NCBI GenBank assembly: GCA_000328365.1
Contig: KB308639.1
Location: 27,080-91,079 of the forward strand
Length of the DNA: 64,000 nucleotides
Source of the DNA: Capitella teleta
Lineage: Eukaryota; Annelida; Polychaeta; Capitellidae
Direction: 5' to 3'
The notes under the pieces are model-generated. The model saw nothing but the letters and a program-made list of their open reading frames with translations. It had not been told where the DNA came from and searched no databases. Every line of letters begins with the position of its first letter. The first letter of the stretch is position 1. Below, one piece after another: positions 13,246 to 24,316 of the stretch. The position numbers and the translations under genes are program-made.

Positions 13246-14467
13246 GTGAGTCCATCATTCGCGATCATAATCCGAAATCACCACTGCATTGGTCTTTGGT
13301 CAGTAGGATTATAGATCAATTCAGCACAAATTTAAGGAAGGAACTAGTAATCCATCATGTGCTGTATCTATGGGGTCAATTGCTAAACGTAGCCTTCTTG
13401 TGGATCCTTTTCCTGATTTAATGCTACCTTGCAATTTCCGATGATGTCCTGGTTTAGCGCTTAAAGTAAGGATGTGAATATATTGAATATATTTATTATA
13501 TTAATTATATATTGAATACCCGTATATATAGCGTATGTAATTAATGATAAGGCAATCAGCGCCTTCATTACTTTCATGGAATAAAGATAAAATATCAGAA
13601 GACGAGGAAAAATACACGATTGGTGAAAGGAGGAAAAATGTTGCTTTCTATTGCGATATTTCCAAAATAATTTGATGTGATTTATTTCCCATTATTCGTC
13701 ATCAAATTTCACTTTCTTTGACAAAAATATAAATTTCTTAAAAACCCCCAAATGCACTGAAGCGAGATTTGCAGTCAGTGATTTGGATCAATTATTGAAT
13801 TTTATAAAAGGAATAAAACACCGAAAGAATTTTATACAAAGCGATACATTAGAAAGTCAGATAAAACCGTAATATTTCACGTGAGGTCCTCTGATTTACG
13901 GCCTCATTGAAGAATAAGTAAAACCTAATGGTTACCCTCTGGCAATTTTCCTGTCAAATCAACAAAAGCTTGTGAAGTATGTCATTGAGGGGAGTTTTAA
14001 TGTATATAAGACTTTTAAGTGCATACCCGTATTTTATCATTACAACAGGGAGATGTATATTACAGGTAATGCATTGCTGCCCATAACTGAGCTAATTTGT
14101 AGTTAAGATGTCCGTATTGTTGGTTCCACTTAAGCAGTTTATAGTACTCTCCTGTTACCACAGGTCAAGGGGTCGCAGTGGGCAGTTCTGATGAGCAGAG
14201 CATTTCATTAAATTCCCATTTGGTCATTGGCTGTGTGCTCACCCCGGAGCAGCGCGAATGAACCCTTAAAAGGCTTAAGAGGTGTGCTGGCAGGTATACA
14301 GCCACCGAACCCAGCTTGAAAGGGCGGACTGAACACTCCATAAGAAAGCCAGCGGATCCCCTGACAGGTGGTGTCAAAGGAAGTGAGGAAAAATGCTCAT
14401 GCTTCGCCCCGGTCACGGGTCAATGCCTCTCCGTGTGCCTAAAACAGATTGGAGTGAGTAGCTGTAA

Positions 14468-14545
14468 TCAAACGAGCTCCAACATCTGTTCGTCGCAGAG
14501 TAAAGTCGAAGCCGATGGCGAATCGAACCTTCTGTTTGCCGCCAT
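14468..14545 (-). CDS. possible first coding exon behind an X-box promoter
   Basis: On the minus strand an ATG in a YY1-type AAATGGCGGC context opens a short frame beginning MAANRRFDSPSASTLLCDEQ and closing after 25 residues. Directly upstream are an NRF1 motif and a perfect X-box, so a real transcript start is plausible. A weak donor (CTC|GTTTGA) lies just before the stop. I do not recognise the peptide and found no second exon, so the product is unknown. It may be only a chance frame in a promoter. Confidence 0.25.
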   Translation of the reverse strand: MAANRRFDSPSASTLLCDEQMLELV

Positions 14546-14603
14546 TTGCGCATGCGTAACCGGATTGACGTTGCCATGGTAACGTGATGCTGCATAGCAA
14601 CGG
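14536..14603. promoter_or_regulatory. YY1 / NRF1 / X-box promoter cluster
   Basis: In order: GCCGCCATTT (YY1 type), TGCGCATGCG (NRF1 type, 14547-14556), GTTGCCATGGTAAC (14570-14583, matching the RFX X-box with both half-sites) and a second half-like GCATAGCAAC about 15 bp on. X-boxes of this quality are known for RFX-driven ciliary and neural genes. The arrangement favours minus-strand transcription from near 14545. Whether it also acts on PRDM8, 1.8 kb away, is not visible. Confidence 0.5.
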
Positions 14604-16381
14604 GGTGTTTATTTCAATGGAGATTAGCAAACTGGAAGCGAACACTGGTTCAAAAGGCGTCAAATGGTGCTCTTGACTGGTGTTAAGTGCTGTTTGTCCA
14701 CGTCTCAAGAGCTTCAATTGAAATTCTAGCAATGTTTAGATTCGATCAGAGTTCACAGAAGTCGGTCCATGCACTTGCATCATTTTTCTCCTTCTTCTGT
14801 TTGGTATTGAAGTTTGCACAGGTAGTAAACTCCGCGCACCTTTGTACGTGTCGTCCTCGTTGAGGGATGAGATGAAAAATAGGAGAGCTCATTGTTATTC
14901 CTTTAAAGTCTCAATTGAACTGCTAATTCATTCAGATGAAACACTGCAGTAAATACCCACTATGCATGCACGGGTTCTTCACATAAAGCTATACACTAAA
15001 AGGTATAAATACAGCTACGAGAATATGCAACCACAAAGGACTCGCTCTGAGTTCACCTATATACTGTACCACATTAAAATAGTGAGCCAAGCACAACAAT
15101 AATCGACGCCTCTACCTCAAATATATATATAGATAGCTCAATCCTAATTGACTGACTATAAGATTAACACCTTAGGAGCAACTTTAGGTCCGCACTGAGG
15201 TCATCACAGATGTTACCTGTTGACCAGCGGTCATTGTCATGGTGGTCGAACTGCAGACCATCTGCTGCGAATGATGCTTTGCTCGTTCTTCCCGCTGAGT
15301 GGACACGAGCCCGAGTCCAGGTGTCAAATTAACCAGCCCTTTGTCCACTAATCCAATTGACCCAAGGCTATCATTAAACCGCTGACCACAGCAATCATTG
15401 AAGAGCAATTGGAGAGCACATCAATGCTCATCCAAGTTTACTTTGGCTTTCAATCAGATTGGGATCAGGAATTTATATCTCCCTTTGTAATTACACAAGT
15501 GTATGCACCAATCCCCTTTCCCTTTAATGCTCCCTCTCTACGGGCCACGAGTATTTCCCCGCAAGCTCAATCAGTGACACTTCTTTTGGAAGCAGCTCAT
15601 GCAAAATTCATCGTTGTCCAAAAAGGAAACAGATTTATTTTGTTCACGCAAAACCCTCGAAGATTCTATTATGCTGGCTGTGGCTCTGATGCAGCCAGCA
15701 GGAGAGGCAGCGTCGCCGGTCTGTTGGGACGCCATCAGAAGAAAACAGCTTCAGAGGGAGAGAATCAATTTTCAAGCAGATTAGACGAGTCAGCTGGGAT
15801 ATGCCGAGTTTCTGTTGGAGAATATGCTCGCGTATGATTACCGTCCTCCGGGAAAGGGATGAGGGATGGATGAAGGAACATCCCGCGATCCAGTCAAGAT
15901 TTGAGAGGAAGGCGTTAATGGAGGCGCGGGCCCGATGACAAACGACGGGCGGAATGCTCGCATGACAGGCCCATATTCCGGCTGCACGCCAGACCGGGTG
16001 CAGTGATTATGAGCCCTGCCAGAGTCGCTTCACCCCGCAGTCCCCTGCGATGACATTCCGGCAGATGGCTGGGCCGGCATGCACGCAGGGTTCGCCGCTC
16101 GGCTCCCCCGGCGAGCAGAGGGTCGCGGCCCCACTGCGCGCCCCGCGAGGCTGTCAGGCCGGATCAGGAAGCCGAGTGATTCGCTTGCGGGCCTCGCGCA
16201 TAAATCTGCTGTCGGAGAGGCAACCTAACAGCATCTGTTCGCTTTAAGGGGGCTGTTAGGGCTGTGAACCCCTGGGAGGAGGGGGAAGGGCTCTTACTCG
16301 CATGTATTCCCCTGTGACAATAGCATGAAAGCCTCTTTGTTCTAAGCAAGAAGCATCATTAATAACGCCGTCTTTTGCAGG

Positions 16382-17981
16382 ACCTCCAGGATAATGGGCG
16401 TTGTGACCACTGAAGAGGTCAGTGAAGGTCAAACTTTCGGCCCGATACCCATGACCTTGACTTTGGCGGAACCCGCCGTTCTGATTGGGCACCGCACGTG
16501 TGATACTCCTCCGGATATCCATGCGGTAAAGGTAAGAGAAGAATAAAAATTCCCGTTTTTATTTGAGTGCAATAATATGTGTTCTATATAGCTGGACATA
16601 ACAGCGTACAGAGAAGGTATCGGTTTGGCTGAGTGGGTGCCATACGTGCAAGCGGCCAGAGAAGCCAGTGAACAGAACATGGAAGCCTTCCTCAACTCCT
16701 CGGGGCAACTTTACTACAAAACAATCAAGGCTCTTTCGCCTGGTTCAGAACTGTTCATCTGGTACAGCAACGATTACGCTGCCTACTTGAAGGTGCCGCC
16801 CATTCTGCCTTCCTACATCAAAGGTAAAATCACTTTGTTCTGTTGCATTTCCTCCGTGCATGCATGGTAGTGCCGTGCTCATTTCGTGCCTATTTCTGTT
16901 ATCATTATTCATTTCCAATGCTTTCTCCACAGGATCATCGTTCCATTGTCCGTATTGCGCTGAGTCCTTCATTTACACTAACAGCCTTCGAGCTCATCTT
17001 CGCTTCAAGTGTAAATATCGTCACCACGTCGTCATGGCACAGAAAGCGGCCGCAGTCGCTTCAGCTCCACTCAACTGCCTCGTTTCAAATCCTCCGAAAA
17101 GTGAGCCCTCCTCACGCGCAGATTCGCCATCCAAAGCATCGCTCCCACAATACAAAACTCCTGAGTCGCCCCAGTCCAGCATCCCTGAAAGCGCATCACC
17201 GTGTCCAACCCCAGACGCCACCACCACAAAGCGGCCCCGCGATGACGATGAAGACACCCCCGACCAGCCTTCTCCAAAGCGTCTGGCCTGTTACTCTCCA
17301 GCGTCTGACGTCAGCGACCGAAGCTGCTCAGAGAAACTCAGTCCTTCGCTGCCAACAGAAGCTGTCGAAGCCAGGAGCGCTTTTCAGCGGGTGGACCGCT
17401 TGAAGAAGCTCTCCCCTGAACCAAGCGTTCCAAACATGGCCAAAATTCCTGCTAACTCCATGTTAAATCCAAATCTGCACCGCGATACCAGTCACATGCA
17501 ACCCATGCATCCTTACCATGTACTCGCATCTCAGAGACTGCCAATGGCTGCTATGATGGGCAGTAAGCTGGGACTCACCCCATTTAGGGATAGCAACAAA
17601 GACGTTGAGATGATGAAAGGTTTTGATAATAACAATATCCACAAAATGCCATATCCGCCTCCGCCAGAGTTGAACGCCCTGCCGCAAGGCGTGCCATACG
17701 TGTACCGCAGCCCTAACCCGATGGTCGACCGCATGTTGAACGTAGTTCCGCCAAGGGCTCCACCGGTGGCGCCCTCACTCAGCCTAGCGCAGAACTGGTG
17801 CGCAAAATGCAACGCCACATTCCGAATGACATCAGATCTGGTTTACCATATGCGGTCTCATCACAAGAGAGAGTTCGATCCAGCGAAGAAGAAGAGGGAT
17901 GACAAACTTCGTTGCGAAGTCTGCGGCGAAACATTTCGCGAACGACACCACCTGACCCGCCATATGACGTCACACGCATGA
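16382..17981 (+). CDS. PRDM8: PRDM8-type PR-domain zinc-finger protein
   Basis: Coding exons are 16382(or ATG at 16394)-16531, 16592-16823 and 16933-17981, with introns of 60 and 109 bp. From the ATG at 16394 the product is 472 aa (human PRDM8 is near 690). The PR domain fills about residues 3-120, spanning GVVTTEEVSEGQTFGPIPM through ELFIWYSNDY. Finger 1 (about 126-150, FHCPYCAESF..HLRFKC) is followed by a long Pro/Ser-rich linker with a basic KRPRDDDEDT patch. Two C-terminal fingers contain NWCAKCNATFRMTSDLVYHM and FRERHHLTRHMTSH, nearly identical to the C-terminus I recall for vertebrate PRDM8, including the natural end. PRDM8 is a nuclear transcriptional repressor in vertebrate neural development; this role is inferred by homology. 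The true start may lie in an upstream exon, because the frame is open across the acceptor at 16380. PRDM13 is the nearest alternative, less likely given the last two fingers. Confidence 0.93.
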
Positions 17982-18158
17982 CGTCATTCAATCTGAAAAC
18001 AAAACAACTGTTTCTCCTTTTTCATCGTGTATATTCTTCATTTTATTCCATCGTTGTTATCGATTCGTGATTATTATTCCATTATTTCTTCATATTTCTT
18101 TTTTGCCTTTTGTTTTGTTCTATACATGTGTGAATTAATCTATTTATCAATTCTTGGC

Positions 18159-18164
18159 AATAAA
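18159..18164 (+). terminator. PRDM8 polyadenylation signal
   Basis: AATAAA lies 178 bp after the PRDM8 stop codon, in AT-rich sequence, and is the first canonical signal downstream. Confidence 0.7.
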
Positions 18165-20980
18165 TGGCATGTAGAACAAAGTACAGTATGCCTTTAAGTG
18201 TTACCATAGCAACAGTACATATATAAGACAGTCGCATAATTATCCGAAATCCCCACAAGCAAGAGAGCGATGCACGAACGTTTGCACCCAGGCGATGCAG
18301 CGTTAGACGATGCAAGGGATCTCTTTTTGGGGCCAGACTGGGGTCCTCCTCAGGGACGGCTGCTTTACGGCTGATTCCACGTCTTCGAGGGCAGATAAAG
18401 GTCAAATAAACGAAGCAGCCGAGTCAATGTTTGTGACACAAATTACAGCCAATAACCATCGAATTTCGTCCGAGCGGAATCAATTTGAGCAGGAAATGAG
18501 ATGCGATGTGTCCTTTTGCCGGTCGGAGCTTATGTTTGAAGGCTCTGAGTGAAAATACCCATATGGGAACCGCATCTTGGTCTGTGTAATATCTTTCGCG
18601 TCTGTGGATGCGTTCTTGCACTATCTGACCAACCAAACCTAACGTGCATGTCACTCCGTGCATCACTCAAAAGAAGACAAAATGATTAGTAATCGAACTT
18701 TAATTATAAACGGTACGATAATAATCGCAGTGCAATTGGAATGAGTATATACATGTATAGTACATTTAGGCGACCAATTTGGTCGCCGCGACTGAAGCTG
18801 TCCGCATGCTTCCCTGACACGTGCGTGCATAAAGGTGAAGTGAGTACAAGCATTAAAATAAAGGTGAGAAGAGTGGAACATTATGACCACAAATTATGAG
18901 CGTTATGGAGTATACCAGTAGTATCTGACTAATTAAAGGGTGCAGAGTTGATATGCTATTCCCTGAGTGAACTGGTCTATCCAAAACCGAATCCGAATCC
19001 GAATAAGTTAATTAGCCAATTACGTGTGCATGGTGTAGAATACACTTGAGCAGACGAATTTGGATTTCGGTTGAAGATGCGTAGCTTGCATAGGACGACG
19101 CCTGCGGAATGGCGGGTGCATTATCTGGCGTCTTCGCGCACGGATAATTCCTCGGAGCGTCAGCAGCAGATGAGCCGAGCGAGAGATCTTGGGCTCTGCC
19201 TCGCAGTCTGTTGGCAATCTTCTTCCGCGGATTACCAACAACAGGTCATACGCGGTATTTGACAAATGGGCGCAACTCGCCTTTTCGACTTTGATGCATC
19301 ATTTGGGGCCGAGTGGCTGACACCCCATTGGGAATATCCCCCTCCCTCCCGGAGAGGGTGCGCCAGGGGGAATTAAACCAGATCAGGAGGGGATAAAAAC
19401 TCCAAAATGGCGACATCCAAGATGGCTGACAGCGACCACGTGATCGGAATTCATTTCCGTTATTGATATGCTGATGATTGGCGAAGTTGGATTACTCTGT
19501 TAGCTCTACAACTTGTCAAGTCTCTGCATTTTAATTGTAACTTACATTTTGAATATCATGATGCATGCATGGCCATGAAGCCTACGCGATGTTCGTGTTG
19601 GGGTATGCGTTATGAGATATATGTTGAGGTGCTTTTTCGGAAGCCTTGGACTAATCCATGAAGTACTTTACGCACGTAATGCGTACAGGGGCGCGTTTTA
19701 CAAACAGATTCTACACTTCATCCTAGGCCTGCATCCGGAAAATGATGGTTTTGCTTGCCGAAAGAGCTATGATAAAGGTACAATGGTACATTAATAATAT
19801 AGATGTATAATTACTAAATTCATTTCAAGTCATTAAGATCTCCAACTGATTCAGGACCGTAACTTCTCCTCTTACTCTTATCGATTGATCAACGTTAACA
19901 AAGATAATCGCACACAGCACCCCGCCTAGCTTAATTCTGACATACTATGTAATAGCATTATGCATACATATCTCAGATGGTAGAACAGGGCTGACTCCCC
20001 TGTGGAATTATTGCATCATAAGAGACACCTCGTGTCTTTGACCTTTACTCGATTAAAAAGACGGAAAGGATAATAAGACTAAAATAATAATGAGGACTTC
20101 CAAGTTGCTTCAAGAAATCATAACGCAATACAAAAGAGCAAAGTGCAGGATCAGTGAAAGCATAACGCACTAGCTTCGGCAATATACTGGTATGCTAAAA
20201 AAAAAAAAAAAAAAAAACTCGCCATAAAAACAATGGTCGAGGTACGACAACGAAAAAGGTACTAACAAAAATTATAAAATAAATGTGACATCAATGTCAT
20301 AATTGGTGATATTGGTGATATTGGACAAAATTTGTGTTACTTCATGGAATGTTAATTCATGTACTGCATAAATAAGTCTGGAGGTTTTTTTCAGTTGTAA
20401 TATTTCGGTGATAAAGTTGGCGTATGAGCTATAGTATAAAATGGTTTGGAAGCAAAATAGTAATCAAAGATTGGTGAACTTTGTTAAAAATAATCGATGA
20501 GCAATCAGAAAAAAACCAAATAAGACGGAAAAGTCTCCTCGTGGCTTTCCGCCAACTAACAACCAAAATTTCCAAGCTATTTGCATATTGTTTCCAAAGT
20601 GCAGAAACAAAAAAAAAAAAAAATAGGTGCGATATGATAATGATTTTTACATGCAGCATAAAGTGTCAAAATGCGAAAACGAAACGTTACGATGAGAGAA
20701 AGGAGGATAGCGTTATGATATTTGACTGAATAGACGAATAAGTGCGTTATGGCTCCTTAATTGTGACTCCAGAAAATTGAAAATGTGGGTTCACCAGGAG
20801 TTAGGGATGCCGTTCCCTGTAATTGATCGTGTGGTTATAACTCCTAGGAATGAGATATTCATTTTATTTTCTACGTGTCCTATTCCGGCAACCGAAAAAT
20901 ATACTAGTAGTGCAGTATAATATACAATTAAGAGATGACGTAATAATGTATTATAAATGACAATTACATGTATAGTATAA
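18165..20980. other. intergenic, promoter-like patch near 19.4 kb
   Basis: No complete gene could be supported. A perfect 9-bp-arm palindrome (GGCGACCAATTTGGTCGCC) lies at 18769-18787. Exact copies of a dispersed 10-mer occur at 20161 and 20742. A run of A lies at about 20197-20217. CpG-richer DNA spans 19070-19450. Confidence 0.4.
19404..19442 (+). promoter_or_regulatory. paired YY1 motifs with E-box
   Basis: AAAATGGCGA (19404-19413) and CAAGATGGCTG (19418-19428) are two YY1-type sites in tandem, each overlapping an in-frame ATG, followed by CACGTG (19437-19442). The frame from the first ATG begins MATSKMADSDHVIG, and a possible donor follows the His codon (CAC|GTGATC). This looks like the 5' end of a housekeeping-type transcript. 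The orphan exon at 21183 is in the right direction and phase to belong to it, but nothing links the two directly. Confidence 0.3.
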
Positions 20981-20983
20981 TGA

Positions 20984-21921
20984 GCAACAAAAGAAACTAA
21001 TGAGCAACAGAAGAAACAGTTTTATTTATATTTAGTGTATTATGGCCTCAAAAGAATGTGATCTCTTCCTAGTCAGTAACATGTGTCATTCTCAATGCAC
21101 CCTCTAAGCTCGTTGAAAAGAGGGTGCGCTAAAGGGATAATTCAGACTGCAGTTCCTGTACAACATGTTTCTCGCGTTTTAGTTGTACCTGGGCTACACT
21201 GCTCACCCTCCGTCTACGCTTTACAACCATAAGGACAGTGAAAGATTGACCCAGGTCTGGGAGACCTCGGGTTACGACATGCAGGAGGCTGAATACTGCA
21301 ATCCTGTTGAGTCACCTCCGAGACCGTCTCCGTCCACCTACCGGACTGCAGACGTCGGAGCCCACGAACCCCCAATAAATGGACAAACAGTTCAACGATG
21401 ACTTCGAAAAGCGAGACTCCATCCGACGCCCTTTAAGAGGTCCACATTTATCCACATTGAAGCGTCGTGTAATCGTCTGTGTTGGGCGCTGCAGTACTTG
21501 CGATTCACCTTCGGCAGAATGGGCTGCACTGGCCCAGGACAGGATCCGAATTCATATCCACAGCATGCGCTGAAGGTGCATGGCCTGCATTGAGGCAATG
21601 AGGGGCCACAATTATTATCGATGGCAGTTTTTATGCATTATTATTATTTTATTTTTTATTTGTATTTTTTTTGTATTTTTTTTTTTTTTTTTTTCTATAA
21701 AATAATCATTCCATCGAAAAAGTGATTTTGCGTTTTGACCTCTTCCCCACATTCAACATCTTGCTGATTCCACGTGACCGCCAGAAACTCCAACTTCCGA
21801 ATAATTAATCACGGATGGATACCAAACACACTAATCATAATATGATTAGTNAATATATTATATCCACAAATGCACTACTTTATAAGCTTTTAAAGACATG
21901 CATAGTTTCTTTTGTTGCTCG
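20984..21921. mobile_element. possible inverted-repeat DNA element
   Basis: GAGCAACAAAAGAAACT (about 20983-20999, followed by a second imperfect copy GAGCAACAGAAGAAAC) is repeated inverted at about 21904-21920 (AGTTTCTTTTGTTGCTC). The span of about 940 bp and the tip sequence recall the element at 45281-46199 (tips ACAACAAAAGAAACGC). The inverted match is only 17 bp, so this could be two unrelated insertions. Confidence 0.4.
21183..21401 (+). CDS. orphan terminal coding exon, unknown protein
   Basis: A polypyrimidine tract and acceptor (TTTCTCGCGTTTTAG) are followed immediately by a 72-codon open frame of raised GC content that ends in TAA. The peptide starts LYLGYTAHPPSTLYNHKDSE, is rich in Pro, Ser and Glu, and ends PPINGQTVQR, resembling a cytoplasmic tail. 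I do not recognise it. An AATAAA (in CCCCAATAAATGG) lies inside the frame. Upstream exons were not found; the promoter-like patch at 19404 is one candidate start. It may instead be a captured fragment inside the surrounding inverted-repeat element. Confidence 0.3.
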   Translation: MYLGYTAHPPSTLYNHKDSERLTQVWETSGYDMQEAEYCNPVESPPRPSPSTYRTADVGAHEPPINGQTVQR

Positions 21922-22459
21922 GTAAAATTATATTCTCCATGGGTTTGTGAAGTGTGCTATGATTTCATACTACCGGAGATATTGATCGTCTTTTACTTGC
22001 ATGTTGAACTTTTAATTTAATGTTACATGTATTACAACAGAGCTGTTATTCGCATACGGTTAGTATCAATGACCATGGTGAACTAAACAATATTAATTTC
22101 TGGCGTATGTGTTACGATTCTATGGTGTAATTCAAACAGTTAAAAAGGTGATAATTGCATAAGAAATTTTCAAAAGTTCTTAACACATTAATGTTGTTAT
22201 GTTGAGGTTTACATTGAATTAAATCAGTAAATAACACCAGCCATTTGAGATGACAGAAAGAAGACATATTAGTGAACTTCAATTCATACATAATCAAATT
22301 TAATATTACTAGTAATTGATGCGAAGGGTCAAAAATGAGTTATGATTATGCGGTTCACAGTGATTGATGATAAGTGCGTTATGATATGTCACAATCGCCT
22401 CTCTTGAAAGTTTGAAGACATAAAATAATACGCTCATGAAACTGTCAATTCCTACTCTA

Positions 22460-22900
22460 GGGCTCATTCAACTGCGAAGAAACCAGTTTCGGTTACCCTA
22501 TATTCAGGTATCCTTCTCAGTCGGATGAATAGTTCCGACCTCTTTCCTTTCGACAACATCCCGGCATTTACAACGGATTTTTTTATTAATGGTGATTTAG
22601 AGGGTATAATATATATTAAAATAATGCATGTATATCCTGGTAATACTAACAACTGACATTGACACTAACAACTTTTTTTTTTTTTTTTTTTTATGATTAA
22701 ATGAGTAACTACATAAATCCGGAAAAGAAATTATTTTACTGTTGGAGGGCAGCCTATCTTGTTAATTTCTGCCAGTCGAGACCATCTTCGAGGCAGTTTC
22801 GAATTTTCGATATGTCTGGGTTAACTGGTTTCAGTTTCGTCCAGTCGAATGAACAGTTTCGACGAACTCGAAACTGGTTTCGCCCAGCCGAATGTGCCCT
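22460..22900. mobile_element. 441-bp MITE with TAGGGC..CATTC inverted ends
   Basis: The left end GGGCTCATTCAACTGCGAAG continues into AAACCAGTTTCG. The right end, read in reverse, is GGGCACATTCGGCTGGGCGA and continues into the same AAACCAGTTTCG. The interior repeats variants of GTTTCG and CAGTCGAATGAACAG and includes a poly(T) run near 22674. There is no transposase frame. Flanking CTA/TAA suggests a short TA target, but the superfamily is unclear. Confidence 0.7.
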
Positions 22901-23759
22901 AAGCTAGACTCCCAGGAAATTACTTTCAATGCCATGGTAGACACCAAGAACCAAATATACCCAGTAAATTTCTTGCTTCCATTCCCACATTTTCTATGTT
23001 TGGCATGCCTCACCTTGTGAACATGTATATTTATGAGATTTCCCTACCAAAAAAAAAAAAAAAAAATATGTCTATGTAAACAGTAGGCCTACATTCCATT
23101 TCATGAGGTGGATATCACGGAATATACACTGGTTGAAAATTCCAGGGTAGCTCTGCATGCAGGTATATCCCAGTCCAGTTCTCAAACCTTTCCCCGCACA
23201 TGTGCTTAGCAAGCTCTGTTTCACATCGTATATAGCTAATAAAATTAATAATACATAATTAATAGCGTATCCTATGCTTACATGGACATGGTCGAAGTGA
23301 GGCTTTCGTTTTCATTTTATGCTCATTTCATGGAATCTGACTTCCCAATTAATCAACCACATGGGGAATTATATGCAGTCACACAGTCAATAGTATTCAT
23401 GTACCGAAATCTATTATTTCCGTTTACATTTCTCAAGTATTCAATTTTCTGTAATAGTGAATACCATAGAACCCAACGAATACTAGTGCGTCATTGAATT
23501 AACTGAAATAATAAACATGAACACAGTTCAGCCGCTGGTGCACAGGAAGACAAGGGAGTTATGAAAAAAATGACGAGTGACAACGCGAGTGCATGATCAG
23601 CCAGTCTCAGTCGCAACCTAAGGTTCTTCAGACCAACAGTGGACATGGATTTGCCTGGGGAAAAAAAGAAAAATGTAATCAAGCACTTAAATTTAGACAT
23701 AAAAAAATGCATTTTCTACATTCAACATATATTCAAATGCACTTAACAAGATTAATAAA

Positions 23760-23900
23760 CATTCGGGCGTTTTGATCGTAGATATGAAAAATATTTGGCC
23801 AGTTGATGACACGAAGTTTATTTGGCAAAGCATTCCAGAATTCTGGAGCTACCACAAGGAAAATTGAGCACCAGTCACCAGATGTTTGAATCTACAATAA
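23760..23900 (-). mobile_element. LINE 3'-end coding fragment
   Basis: On the minus strand the frame reads APEFWNALPNKLRVIN, matching the terminal APxxWNxLPxxLR signature of many CR1/Jockey-type ORF2 proteins. Only this scrap remains; reverse transcriptase motifs are absent. It lies just downstream of the H2A.X gene. Confidence 0.5.
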
Positions 23901-24104
23901 TTAGGCAAACTAAATCCTGTTACTGGCTGTTCAGACGGACTACACGCAGATCTTTAAAAGCACAACAGAAGGAAGAAACAAGTCATTGGTGACTGGTCGA
24001 TCTCAGATCTTGCCTGCAAGCCAAGGGCAAGATTCACTGCACAAACCTTGAACAAAACTTGAACAAACCGAGGTGAGTATCAATCAATCTGAATCAAGCA
24101 AAAA

Positions 24105-24110
24105 TTTAAT
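24105..24110 (-). terminator. possible alternative poly(A) signal of H2A.X
   Basis: On the minus strand ATTAAA lies about 205 nt past the H2A.X stop and beyond the histone stem-loop. Vertebrate H2AX transcripts are known to end either at the stem-loop or at a poly(A) site; a similar dual use here is inference. Confidence 0.3.
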
Positions 24111-24266
24111 TGAACGAAGTTTAAATCATTATGACAAAGTGCCCATCAGTATAAATATTCCCTAGACTCCACAGCCTGTAGCCAGAGGGTGAGAGGCTGG
24201 TAGCAACTAAGAATTTTCCGAGAAGAGCTGACAAGTACTGTAATTGATCCTCCAGAATATATGGTT

Positions 24267-24282
24267 GGTCCTGAAAAGGACC
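24267..24282 (-). ncRNA. histone 3' mRNA stem-loop
   Basis: On the minus strand GGTCCTTTTCAGGACC forms a 6-bp stem with the conserved UUUC loop, preceded by CAAAAACAAC and followed by AACCA, all matching the metazoan histone stem-loop bound by SLBP. It lies 34 nt after the H2A.X stop codon, the usual spacing for replication-dependent histone genes. A clear U7 purine element is not obvious downstream. Confidence 0.95.
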
Positions 24283-24316
24283 GTTGTTTTTGGGGTGAGG
24301 CGGCGTGGGTGATGGT

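Larger units (their letters stand above)
13250..16380. other. intergenic or PRDM8 first intron; regulatory-looking DNA
   Basis: No protein-coding exon is convincing apart from the short minus-strand start noted at 14468-14545. A 142-codon open frame at 15409-15837 has no recognisable domain or splice support. GC- and CpG-rich DNA at 15840-16240 abuts the PR-domain exon and could hold an alternative PRDM8 promoter. Confidence 0.35.

Noticed and set aside
15409-15837. 142-codon plus-strand frame upstream of PRDM8
   Set aside because: No domain, start context or splice signal; composition is not clearly coding.
16843-17403. 186-codon frame overlapping PRDM8 exon 3 in another frame
   Set aside because: Low-complexity shadow of the Pro/Ser-rich linker; the zinc fingers fix the true frame.
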